The notes below the pieces were generated by a model. The model made no database searches, was not told the DNA's origin, and saw nothing but the letters and a program-made list of their open reading frames with translations. Made by a program: the position numbers and the translations under genes. This document shows, piece by piece, positions 15,583 through 23,586 of a stretch of 64,000 bases of DNA. Each line of letters starts with the position of its first letter. Within the stretch, counting starts at the first letter, position 1. Origin of the DNA: JAPUDQ01 sp964573015 (GTDB lineage: Bacteria > Patescibacteriota > Saccharimonadia > Saccharimonadales > Saccharimonadaceae); assembly GCA_964573015.1 (NCBI GenBank), contig CAZNHZ010000002.1, positions 124,001-188,000 on the forward strand, in the 5' to 3' direction.

Positions 15583-17340
15583 ATGCCGCGTACAGATTAT
15601 AAAGAATTGTTTCAGAGTAAGTCGAGGTTGATAAAGGTCCCGATGATTATTGGTGCACTTGTAACGGGCGTCGGTGTGTTGGCTACTTTTGCCTTTGCCA
15701 ACTATCTTACTGAACTAGCGACCAATGAGTTTCAGGGTGCGGTGCGTAACCAAACGGCTAGTTTTGCGAGTGCTATTGAGTCGGGCACTGCAGAATTTGA
15801 ACAAATATTGCTTATATTAGCCGCTTATCGTCAGGCCACACCGACGATGACGAAGCAGCAGTGGGCGGATGTAGTAAAAAACAGCCAGATAGTAACCCGA
15901 CACCCGTTTATTATGGGGGTTGGTAGTGTCGATTTAGTTCCCGATAGTCAACGAGCCGATTATCAACAGTCGGCGCAACAGGAACTACCCGGGTTTACCA
16001 TCTTTCCCGAGGGAGATAGAGAGCTTTATACGACAATTAGATATTTGGAACCTACCAACGAAGCCAATAATCGAGCTGTTGGTTACGATATGTTTGCTGA
16101 GCCTTCTCGTCAAAAGGCCATGGAAAAAGCTCGAGACAAGGCAGAGCTGACCATGACGGCGCCGGTCAAACTCGTACAGGATGCCGATAATGCTCATAAC
16201 GACGGCGTTTTGTTGTATTACCCAGTGTATCGAAACAACACGATTCCGCAGACAATTGAAGCCAGGCGGCAAAATATTATCGGTTATACCTATATAGTTA
16301 TGCGACCTTCGGCATTGATCGAATCGATCGCCAGCTCCGGCATCGTAGATTTTAATGATGTGAGCTACAAAGTAGTTGATGTCAGCAATGGTGTTTCGAT
16401 CATTGATCGAGTCGTCTCGGCTGGCAGCACCAAAGCACTGCATACGGCAACTGAGACGGCCAACGTCGTTGACAAAATTTGGTCGGTAACGCTATCGGCG
16501 TACCAGCCGTCTCTGCAGCGGGTGACTGCACCGGGTGCAGTCTTTATTTTAGGTATTTTGACGAGCTTTGCGATCGGTATCAGTGTTGCCTATATACTGC
16601 TACGACGATTGCTGCGACTGGAGGATTTGCATCAGACCGAGATTCAGAGAACCAAAAATGAGTTGCTGGCACTTACCTCGCATCAATTGCGGACACCGGC
16701 GAGTGGTGTCAAACAGTATATCGGTATGTTACTGCAGGGCTTTGTGGGTGATCTGACCGAAGACCAGCAACTGATAGCTCGTAAAGCATTTGCGGCCAAT
16801 GAACGACAGCTGGAAACTATCAATCAGTTGCTTCATGTCGCCAAAGCCGATGCCGATCAGCTGGTGCTCGATAAAGAGCCGCTTGATTTGGGCTCTGTGA
16901 CCGAGAGTGTCGTTGACTCAATGCATAATGAGATCGAACAGCATGACAGTGAGGTGGTGATACGTACCCGCAAACCTCAAATGGTATTTGCGGACAAGCG
17001 GTATTTACGCATGGCTATCGAAAATCTTATATCAAATGCGCTAAAATATTCGGACGAGGGTAAATCGGTGGTTGTGACGATATCGGGCAGGAGTGGTCAA
17101 GCCTGCCTATCGGTTCGTGATTATGGCGTCGGCATTGATACGGAAGATATCGACAAGTTATTCAAAAAATTTAGCCGTATACCAAATGCGCTTTCTAAGT
17201 CATCCGGCGGTTCGGGCTTGGGGCTGTTTCTGGCGGAACAAATCATGCAGGCCCACGGCGGCAGTATTGAAGTTGAATCAAAGCCGCACCGAGGCAGTAT
17301 ATTTAGTCTTATTTTACCGCGTGACGATAATCTAAAATAA
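15583..17340 (+). CDS. CHASE-domain sensor histidine kinase
   Basis: Protein of 585 aa. TM1 at about residues 18-42. An extracellular CHASE domain spans about 75-290 (GYDMFAEPSRQKAMEKARDKAELTMTAPVKL, VLLYYPVY). TM2 is at about 313-340. A HisKA domain has the phospho-acceptor H367 in LLALTSHQLRTPASG, and an HATPase domain has N (ENLISNALKYS), G1 (DYGVGID), F and G2 (GGSGLGLFLAEQI) boxes. It should sense a small external ligand and phosphorylate the response regulator encoded 13 nt downstream. A CRP-type operator lies at its promoter, so expression may depend on the CRP-like gene two positions away. Confidence 0.92.
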   Translation: MPRTDYKELFQSKSRLIKVPMIIGALVTGVGVLATFAFANYLTELATNEFQGAVRNQTASFASAIESGTAEFEQILLILAAYRQATPTMTKQQWADVVKNSQIVTRHPFIMGVGSVDLVPDSQRADYQQSAQQELPGFTIFPEGDRELYTTIRYLEPTNEANNRAVGYDMFAEPSRQKAMEKARDKAELTMTAPVKLVQDADNAHNDGVLLYYPVYRNNTIPQTIEARRQNIIGYTYIVMRPSALIESIASSGIVDFNDVSYKVVDVSNGVSIIDRVVSAGSTKALHTATETANVVDKIWSVTLSAYQPSLQRVTAPGAVFILGILTSFAIGISVAYILLRRLLRLEDLHQTEIQRTKNELLALTSHQLRTPASGVKQYIGMLLQGFVGDLTEDQQLIARKAFAANERQLETINQLLHVAKADADQLVLDKEPLDLGSVTESVVDSMHNEIEQHDSEVVIRTRKPQMVFADKRYLRMAIENLISNALKYSDEGKSVVVTISGRSGQACLSVRDYGVGIDTEDIDKLFKKFSRIPNALSKSSGGSGLGLFLAEQIMQAHGGSIEVESKPHRGSIFSLILPRDDNLK

Positions 17341-17353
17341 CTAAGGAGAAGTG

Positions 17354-17716
17354 ATGAAAAAACAAGTATTGGTAGTGGAGGACGATCAGGCATTAAATGA
17401 CGCTTTTACGATGATATTGAGCAAATATTATGAAGTAGATGCGGCATTTGACGGCAAGGAAGCCCTCGATCTCGTAAACAAAAAAATCTACGATATAATC
17501 TTGCTTGATTTGCTGATGCCGGTTATGGACGGCAAGCAATTTTTGCGTGCATTTGATAACAAACGCAAAACACCGATTATTGTCTTTAGCAATCTTGACG
17601 CCAAAAACGATATCGAAGAAGCCAGTCAGCTGGGCGCAAGTAGGTATATGCTAAAAAGCTGGGCTTCGCCCAAAGAGCTGCTGCGTCTGGTGGCAGATAC
17701 GCTTAACGAAGATTAA
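17354..17716 (+). CDS. Single-domain response regulator
   Basis: Protein of 120 aa, receiver domain only. The acidic pocket is E9-D10-D11, the phospho-acceptor D52 is in LLDLLMPVMDG, then conserved S74 (IVFSNL) and K97 (YMLKSW). The ATG at 17354 is preferred over the GTG 3 nt earlier because AAGGAG lies about 6 nt upstream. It has no DNA-binding output, so it probably acts by protein contact. Co-transcribed with the kinase; its 3' end overlaps the convergent CRP-like gene by 14 nt. Confidence 0.92.
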   Translation: MKKQVLVVEDDQALNDAFTMILSKYYEVDAAFDGKEALDLVNKKIYDIILLDLLMPVMDGKQFLRAFDNKRKTPIIVFSNLDAKNDIEEASQLGASRYMLKSWASPKELLRLVADTLNED

Positions 17717-18332
17717 TTTCTGTTATCTTTTCATCACTTATCAGCGCGTTGAGACGGCGCAGGTGAACGATATAATATTTTTCTTTCGACAGCAGCGCTT
17801 TTTCTTGTTTGAGTTTACCTAGCTCGATACTCATGGTTTCGCGACTGGCGTTACATAGTCTGGCGATATCTTGCTGAGTAAGCTTGATGGGTATTTTTAT
17901 ACGCTCGCCATCGATGCCTCTCTCGCCAAAACGTATTGCCAGATAACGGAGTGTATGAATCAGCTTAGTGCGGGCGCTGGTTTGAGTCAACGACGAAATA
18001 TGAAGCAATGATGCGACGTAGCGGTTAGCAAATCGCTGCAGCTCTTCGGGAGCATGCTGGAGAACAAATGCCTTGAAATCTTGCCGGCTCATCACGTCAA
18101 CTACGGTTTCGACTACGGTTTCATAATAAAACAATGTTACCGGTGCAATCTCAAAAGATGATGCGATCGGGAAGATGTCTTGAGGTCCAAAATAGGCGAT
18201 AGTGGCTTCCTCACCGTTATCATGAATGATATAGGCTCGTACCAAGCCGCTATGAATGCGAAACGTCTGTAGTGCGACTTCACCTTGATAAAACACAATC
18301 TGATTTGCTCGAAGTGTGCGTTGCAAAACCAT
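17703..18332 (-). CDS. CRP/FNR family transcription regulator
   Basis: Protein of 209 aa. An N-terminal cyclic-nucleotide-binding-like beta barrel (residues about 5-100) lacks the usual RSA/phosphate-binding cassette, so cAMP binding is doubtful. A dimerisation helix and C-terminal HTH_Crp follow, with LTQQDIARLCNASRETMSIEL; the S-R-E-T matches the CRP residues (R180, E181) that contact TGTGA. TACAAT ends 6 nt before the ATG (leaderless type). It is divergent from the PBP gene. Candidate targets are the palindromes at 15532 and 38512. Confidence 0.88.
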   Translation of the reverse strand: MVLQRTLRANQIVFYQGEVALQTFRIHSGLVRAYIIHDNGEEATIAYFGPQDIFPIASSFEIAPVTLFYYETVVETVVDVMSRQDFKAFVLQHAPEELQRFANRYVASLLHISSLTQTSARTKLIHTLRYLAIRFGERGIDGERIKIPIKLTQQDIARLCNASRETMSIELGKLKQEKALLSKEKYYIVHLRRLNALISDEKITEINLR

Positions 18333-18368
18333 GGCAATATTGTATCATATCTGATAGAATCATCTAAT

Positions 18369-20699
18369 ATGCGGCATGGTAAATACACAAAACGCAGGAG
18401 TCCGTTTCGGCGGACGCGAAAGCGATTGAAGTGGTTCTGGGGTTTAACGCTCAAACAAAAAATTTTGTTGATAGGCTTACCGGTTATGGTGGCGCTTATC
18501 GCTATTCCCTTGGTAACGTATTTGTGGCTGGCGCGCGATATTGCCGACCCGGAACGCCTGATGAACCGCAATAACACCGGTGTAGAGTTACTGGACAGTA
18601 CAGGTCGGACGTTTTACAGCAGCGGCACCAGTAAGCCGCTTAAGCGACTAAAACTGACAGAGATATCCAAGGTAACTACTGACGCTTTGATATCGAGTGA
18701 AGATAAAGACTTTTATAAACATTCTGGGGTTTCACTACGAGGACTGGTGGCGGCTCTCTATGCCAATATCGCCAGCCGCGATGCCACGGCCTATGGCGGT
18801 TCGACCCTAACCCAACAGTTAGTAAAGAATACGTTGCTCACGAGCAATAAAAGCTTTTTCCGTAAATACCAAGAATTAGCCATGGCAATTGCGGTCGATC
18901 GGCAATACTCTAAAGACGAAATTTTAGACTTATATATAAATTCGGTTTATTTTGGTGAGGGGGCGTTTGGAATTGATGAAGCAGCTCACACTTACTTCGG
19001 AAAAGAAGCCAAAGCTTTGACTTTAGCCGAAGCCAGCATGCTGATCGGAGTTTTGCCGGCACCGAGTGCTTATTCACCGGTGAGCGGTGACGCGGCCAAA
19101 TCCAAAAAACAGCAAGAACGTGTCTTGAGACGCATGGTCGAAGACGGCAAAATATCCGAATCGCAAAAACAAACCGCGTTGGCCGAGCAGCTTAACTACG
19201 CTCCGGCGCAATCGCAAGCAATCAGTCAAGCGCCGCATTTTGTCGAAATGGTTATTGCCGAACTCGAAAAAAAATACGGTGAAGAAACCGTCAAGCGTTC
19301 CGGCTATCGTGTTAAGACTACGCTGAACCTGTCTTGGCAAGAGCAGGCCGAACAAATTGTACGCGATCAAACTGTTATAAATGCCAGAAGTGGCGGCCGC
19401 AATGCAGCGCTGGTCGCGATTGACCCGAAAAACGGCGAGATCCGGGCTTTGGTCGGCAGCGCCGATTATGCCAATGACCAATGGGGCAAATTTAACGTAG
19501 CGATCAGTCCGCGCCAACCCGGCTCCAGTTTTAAGCCGATTTATTTTGCCGAGGCTCTTAACCGGCGGCTAATCACGCCGGCGACAATTATTCGTGATGA
19601 AGCGACCGACTTCAATGGCTACAAACCGCACAATTTTGACTACAAATTTCGCGGTGATATAAGTGTGCGCAATGCCTTGGCGCAATCGCTTAATATTCCG
19701 GCGGTCAAAGTCATCGAAAAGCTCGGTATTACCGATGCGACTGAAACAGCTCAGCGTATGGGCATTACTACTATCACCAAAGACCAGGATTATGGGCTGA
19801 GTCTGGCTTTGGGCGCGGCCGAAGCGCGGCCGCTTGACATGACCAATGCCTATGCCGCGTTTGCTAACAGCGGTAATAAATACGATACGACCACTGTTCA
19901 GCAAATCGAAAATAAATATGGTGAGATCATATATCGACACAATCCGCAGGCTAGACGGGTGCAGTCCGAGCAGGCTTCATATTTGATTGCCAACATCCTG
20001 TCGGACAATACGGCACGAGCACCGACATTTGGCAGCGCCCTGACGATAGCCGGCCGCAGTGTTGCGGTCAAAACCGGCAGTACCGACAACAATCACGATG
20101 CCTGGACAATCGGCTTCACGCCCAGTTTGGCAGTTGGTGTTTGGGTAGGCAACAACGAAAACGAACCGATGAGCAGCGGCGGATCGGGCATGGCAGGTCC
20201 AATATGGCGCAAATCGATCACGGCATTTCTTGAGGGTACTTCGCCGGAGGAATTTTCACGGCCCAATGGTATCGTCGAGATCGCGGTCTGCAAAAGCAAT
20301 GGTCTGCGGGCGACCGGCAATGCCGCAAATACCTATAAGGAAGTATTTCTTAGCGGCACCTTGCCGACCGGGAGTTGCGGCAGTGCCTCGACACCTACGT
20401 CAGATCAAAATGACGCAGGTCCACCCGTTCAAACCGATAATCAGGATAGTGACGGAGACGGTGTCAAAGACAATCAAGACTTATGCCCCAACACGCCGAC
20501 AGGAACGGATGTCACCGAAAACGGTTGTCCCAAACCGCTAGCCCCACCCTCTTCGGCCTCTGATGCCGACGGTGACGGCGTCGCCGACGAAAACGATAAT
20601 TGTCCTAACACGCCAGCCGGCATAACGGTAGATAGCACGGGCTGCCCGGCCTCAACTTTGCCGCCGCCTATTACCTATATAAGGCACAGTGTTGCCTAA
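18369..20699 (+). CDS. Class A penicillin-binding protein with C-terminal TSP3 repeats
   Basis: Protein of 776 aa from the ATG at 18369, preceded by TAGAAT ending 8 nt upstream; a TTG frame start at 18285 would overlap the divergent gene. Basic cytoplasmic N-terminus, TM helix, GT51 glycosyltransferase domain (SSEDKDFYKHSG, GGSTLTQQLVKN), then transpeptidase with SxxK in GSSFKP, SxN in SLNIPAVKV and KTG in AVKTGSTDN. It polymerises and crosslinks peptidoglycan outside the membrane. Unusually, the C-terminus has two thrombospondin type 3 calcium-binding repeats (DSDGDGVKDNQDLCPNTP and DADGDGVADENDNCPNTP). Confidence 0.9.
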   Translation: MRHGKYTKRRSPFRRTRKRLKWFWGLTLKQKILLIGLPVMVALIAIPLVTYLWLARDIADPERLMNRNNTGVELLDSTGRTFYSSGTSKPLKRLKLTEISKVTTDALISSEDKDFYKHSGVSLRGLVAALYANIASRDATAYGGSTLTQQLVKNTLLTSNKSFFRKYQELAMAIAVDRQYSKDEILDLYINSVYFGEGAFGIDEAAHTYFGKEAKALTLAEASMLIGVLPAPSAYSPVSGDAAKSKKQQERVLRRMVEDGKISESQKQTALAEQLNYAPAQSQAISQAPHFVEMVIAELEKKYGEETVKRSGYRVKTTLNLSWQEQAEQIVRDQTVINARSGGRNAALVAIDPKNGEIRALVGSADYANDQWGKFNVAISPRQPGSSFKPIYFAEALNRRLITPATIIRDEATDFNGYKPHNFDYKFRGDISVRNALAQSLNIPAVKVIEKLGITDATETAQRMGITTITKDQDYGLSLALGAAEARPLDMTNAYAAFANSGNKYDTTTVQQIENKYGEIIYRHNPQARRVQSEQASYLIANILSDNTARAPTFGSALTIAGRSVAVKTGSTDNNHDAWTIGFTPSLAVGVWVGNNENEPMSSGGSGMAGPIWRKSITAFLEGTSPEEFSRPNGIVEIAVCKSNGLRATGNAANTYKEVFLSGTLPTGSCGSASTPTSDQNDAGPPVQTDNQDSDGDGVKDNQDLCPNTPTGTDVTENGCPKPLAPPSSASDADGDGVADENDNCPNTPAGITVDSTGCPASTLPPPITYIRHSVA

Positions 20700-20798
20700 G
20701 TTACAGTATTATTCATACAAAATAAGTTGCCAATCGCTGTGATATAGGAGTAAAATAACCACTAACATAAATGAGACGGTAGGGAATAGGAGCGATAG

Positions 20799-21314
20799 AT
20801 GGCTATCAATCCAAACAGTGTTATAGTACCGGCTATCGGGCGCAGTATCGATACGCAACGAGCCTATGTCGATCATATGCAGACCAAACATGCGACCGGA
20901 GAATCCGACTGCGATCTTTGCCGCAAAGTCGCCAGTCATGAAACGCCACCGATTGTTGGCGGGGTGGCGATCAGGCTGGTAAATCCGCATTTTGTTTTGC
21001 TCGGCAATGATTTCCCCTATAGTTATTATGACGGACATGCCGTCACTGCTCACCATTTGCTGCTGCCGCGCAGACACATTGATCATGATGATTTGCTGCG
21101 CGATACTGAATTGCGCCGCGCCAAAGCCGATGCCGAGGCTGAAGTTATGGATTTGAGCTGCGGTCAGTATCATGTTGCTATGGAGCGATCGTCTAGCAGT
21201 CGGGCGTCATCGATCCGAGATCATGATCACAAGCATTTTATGACGCTAGGCGGCTTGATCGTTGAGCAGTATTTTTCGATCTCCAATCAGCAAAATGACG
21301 TAATAATCAGATAA
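20799..21314 (+). CDS. HIT-like nucleotide-binding protein
   Basis: Protein of 171 aa. It has a CxxC (CDLC) near residue 39, a fold pattern FPYSYYDGHAVTAHHLLLPRRHI and a histidine triad HDHKH in SIRDHDHKHF, followed by a C-terminal strand. This fits the HIT/galactose-1-phosphate uridylyltransferase superfamily, which hydrolyses or transfers nucleotidyl groups. The spacing between the two motifs is larger than in classical Hint proteins, so the substrate is open. GGAG about 9 nt upstream supports the start. Confidence 0.7.
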   Translation: MAINPNSVIVPAIGRSIDTQRAYVDHMQTKHATGESDCDLCRKVASHETPPIVGGVAIRLVNPHFVLLGNDFPYSYYDGHAVTAHHLLLPRRHIDHDDLLRDTELRRAKADAEAEVMDLSCGQYHVAMERSSSSRASSIRDHDHKHFMTLGGLIVEQYFSISNQQNDVIIR

Positions 21315-21353
21315 GTGATTCGATTATTTTAGAACTGGCGAATTGACAGCCAA

Positions 21354-21369
21354 GTTATACTTGTATAAC
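21354..21369. promoter_or_regulatory. Perfect inverted repeat over the abrB-type promoter
   Basis: GTTATAC-TT-GTATAAC is a perfect 7-bp inverted repeat between TTGACA (21343-21348) and the start codon at 21380, covering the probable -10 (TATAAC, 21364-21369). A second TATAAT lies at 21373. The position fits autorepression by the AbrB-like protein encoded immediately downstream. Confidence 0.55.
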
Positions 21370-21379
21370 ATGTATAATT

Positions 21380-21622
21380 ATGACTTATCACAAACATATA
21401 GAGCTGGCCGGCACCGTTACGGTTGGTCCAAAAGGCCAAGTTGTTATACCGGTTGATGTGCGAGAGCATATGGATGTAAAACCCGGCGATAAGCTGATAG
21501 CGCTCTATGTGCGTGACAAACAGGCGATCGGATTTGTCAGCGAGCAAGCCGTGCAGTCCATAGTAGATCAGATGGGTGAACATATCAGCGTGCTAAGCAC
21601 CAGCTTAACGAAAGGCAAATAA
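21380..21622 (+). CDS. AbrB/SpoVT family DNA-binding regulator
   Basis: Protein of 80 aa. The N-terminal swapped-hairpin barrel signature is clear: GTVTVGPKGQVVIPVDVREHMDVKPGDKLIAL. The C-terminal 30 residues form a helix that may serve oligomerisation. It overlaps the following transporter start by 1 nt (TAATG), so the two are translationally coupled, and it probably controls that pump. A palindrome over its promoter suggests autoregulation. Confidence 0.88.
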   Translation: MTYHKHIELAGTVTVGPKGQVVIPVDVREHMDVKPGDKLIALYVRDKQAIGFVSEQAVQSIVDQMGEHISVLSTSLTKGK

Positions 21623-23304
21623 TGCTACATCATATTACGACGCGTGAAAAAATTATTGTCATGCTGGCCGTTATGAGCGGTTTGTTGCTGGTGGCGCTTG
21701 ACCAGACTATCATTGCGACCGCCCTGGGTGCGATTGTCGGTGAGTTTAATAGTTTTAGCAGTCTTGGTTTTGTAGTCACGGCTTATATGCTGACCAGCAC
21801 GGTTACGGTGCCGCTGGCAGGAAAAATGTCTGATATGTATGGTCGACGACCGATTTTACTGACCGGAGTGGCGCTGTTCACATTGGCTTCGATAGCCAGC
21901 GGTTTGTCGCAAAATATTGAGCAGTTGATCGCGGCGCGCGCCTTTCAGGGCATCGGCGGCGGGCTTATCATGGCCAATGCTTTTACGATTGTCGGTGATC
22001 TTTTTAGTCCGCGCGAACGCGGTAAATGGCAGGGCATGATCGGCGCGGTATTTGGTATGAGCTCAGTAATCGGCCCGCTGCTGGGCGGCTGGCTGACCGA
22101 TCATCAAACCATCTTTGGGTTGACTACCGACTGGCGCTGGACGTTTTTTATCAATGTGCCGGTCGGTATCGTCGCCGGCCTTGTTATCGCTCGTTACTGC
22201 CCGACATTTAAACACGAAAAAGAGCATCATCCTGATTACATAGGAGCGGCTTTTATCACGATGGCTCTATCGGCGCTTGTGTTAGCGGTCGATAATACTC
22301 AGGCGATATTTCAGTCCCTGATAGACCGCGGTGTCAGCCTCGGGTTTATTCAAGGTACGCTTTGGGCAATCGCAATTCTGACTGGCGCGGCTTTTGTGGC
22401 CACCGAGCGACGTGCCAAGGAACCGATTTTACCGCTTAGTTTCTTTAAGCATCGTACCTATACGCTTATGACGACGGTTACACTGTTGTTTGGTGCTGCA
22501 TTTTTGGGTGCGATTTTGTATCTGACACAATTTAATCAACAGGTGTTTGGTGCGACCGCCACGCAAGCCGGACTTATGTTGTTGCCGATGGTCGGCGGCA
22601 TGATGGTGTCGTCGATTGCTACCGGTCAGCTTGTTTCGCGGCAGGGCAAATACAAATCATTTGTGGTGAGCGGTTTTGCCGTGTCGGCACTGAGCATGCT
22701 GGCACTTATTAGTCTCAATGCCGACTCGCCGTATTGGCATGAGGCGCTGATTATGACCTTTGCCGGGCTAGGGCTTGGTATGGCCATGCCGATACTAAAT
22801 CTGGCTGTCCAAAATGAGTTTGAGCAAAAAGACCTCGGAGCGGCAACATCGAGCGTACAATTATTTCGCGGGCTTGGATCGACCATCGGTACGGCGGTAC
22901 TTAGCGGTGTATTGACGACCGGTATCGTTACGAGTCTGGGCAACCCCAATGAGCTTGCCTATGTCAAGACACTGCAGTCGTCGCCGCAAGCATCGCATAT
23001 GTTATCTGGCGACATCACGGCCGATACGCTTTTACGACTCAATTCTCAGTCGCAAACTATTCGTGACGGAGCCGCCGCCGGCATTGCCGCTTCGCCGCTA
23101 CCAGAGCCTGTCAAGCAGCAACAGCTTGATGCTTTTGACCGTCAGCAGCAGGATTTTAGCCGTCAGCTAATTGAAGCTTTCACCAATTCGCTTCATCATG
23201 TATTTATCATCTCATCAGTGCTTATGGTTCTCGGCTTTGTAGTTGTGAGTTTTGTCCGTGAGAAACCGCTCCGCTCGACGGTACATACCACACCCGGCGA
23301 GTAA
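21622..23304 (+). CDS. MFS drug:H+ antiporter, DHA2 (EmrB/QacA) type
   Basis: Protein of 560 aa with about 14 predicted membrane helices. It carries the DHA2 motifs: D1 in LDQTIIATAL, motif A in GKMSDMYGRRPIL, motif B in RAFQGIGGG and motif C in GMSSVIGPLLGGW. These place it with proton-driven multidrug exporters. It is directly coupled to the AbrB-like regulator, a regulator-pump pair. Actual substrates cannot be read from sequence. Confidence 0.9.
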   Translation: MLHHITTREKIIVMLAVMSGLLLVALDQTIIATALGAIVGEFNSFSSLGFVVTAYMLTSTVTVPLAGKMSDMYGRRPILLTGVALFTLASIASGLSQNIEQLIAARAFQGIGGGLIMANAFTIVGDLFSPRERGKWQGMIGAVFGMSSVIGPLLGGWLTDHQTIFGLTTDWRWTFFINVPVGIVAGLVIARYCPTFKHEKEHHPDYIGAAFITMALSALVLAVDNTQAIFQSLIDRGVSLGFIQGTLWAIAILTGAAFVATERRAKEPILPLSFFKHRTYTLMTTVTLLFGAAFLGAILYLTQFNQQVFGATATQAGLMLLPMVGGMMVSSIATGQLVSRQGKYKSFVVSGFAVSALSMLALISLNADSPYWHEALIMTFAGLGLGMAMPILNLAVQNEFEQKDLGAATSSVQLFRGLGSTIGTAVLSGVLTTGIVTSLGNPNELAYVKTLQSSPQASHMLSGDITADTLLRLNSQSQTIRDGAAAGIAASPLPEPVKQQQLDAFDRQQQDFSRQLIEAFTNSLHHVFIISSVLMVLGFVVVSFVREKPLRSTVHTTPGE

Positions 23305-23396
23305 AAGACGCTATATAGTGTATTTTTTACTCTATGCACACTAGGGATAGTGGTTATATAATATAATTATTAACAATATAACCGGCGATACTTTAG

Positions 23397-23483
23397 AGAA
23401 CGGAATCACGTTTCAATCGTGAGCTGTGCCGCAACGGTAGGTTGACCAAACAGGGTAGTTGGCCAACGAGCCCGATACGTTCT
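23397..23483 (+). promoter_or_regulatory. Cobalamin-like riboswitch candidate, compact
   Basis: In the 282-nt gap after the MFS gene, AGAACG (23397) pairs with CGTTCT (23478) to close a structured element. Inside are GGAATCACG ... CGTGAGCTG, GCCGCAACGGTA and, before the closing strand, GAGCCCGATAC. This order follows the cobalamin aptamer core (GGAA, GGTGAAAATCC-like hairpin, GCTG-CCGCAACNGTA, GAGCC-GA-AC). TCACG/CGTGA forms the internal hairpin. It is shorter than the standard class. TATAAT copies at 23357 and 23362 could start it, and a terminator follows. Other ligands are possible. Confidence 0.5.
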
Positions 23484-23536
23484 AGTGTCATAGTCGGATT
23501 CCCGAGCAGGAAATGTTATATCTGAATCTTCAGTGT

Positions 23537-23571
23537 CCCTTTTCGTGTCTCTAGGAAAAAGGGGTATTTTT
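23537..23571 (+). terminator. Intrinsic terminator below the riboswitch
   Basis: CCCTTTT pairs with AAAAGGG, followed by TATTTTT. It lies between the aptamer and the start codon at 23587, the usual position for an attenuator controlled by the aptamer. It also argues against starting the downstream protein at 23533. Confidence 0.65.
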
Positions 23572-23586
23572 GTGCGATCGGGTCCA

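Noticed and set aside
23397..23483. Reading the structured leader as a c-di-AMP (ydaO) riboswitch
   Set aside because: CAGGGTAG and GAGCC-GA segments are loosely similar, but the GGGGTGAATCC core is missing, whereas the cobalamin core blocks occur in the right order.
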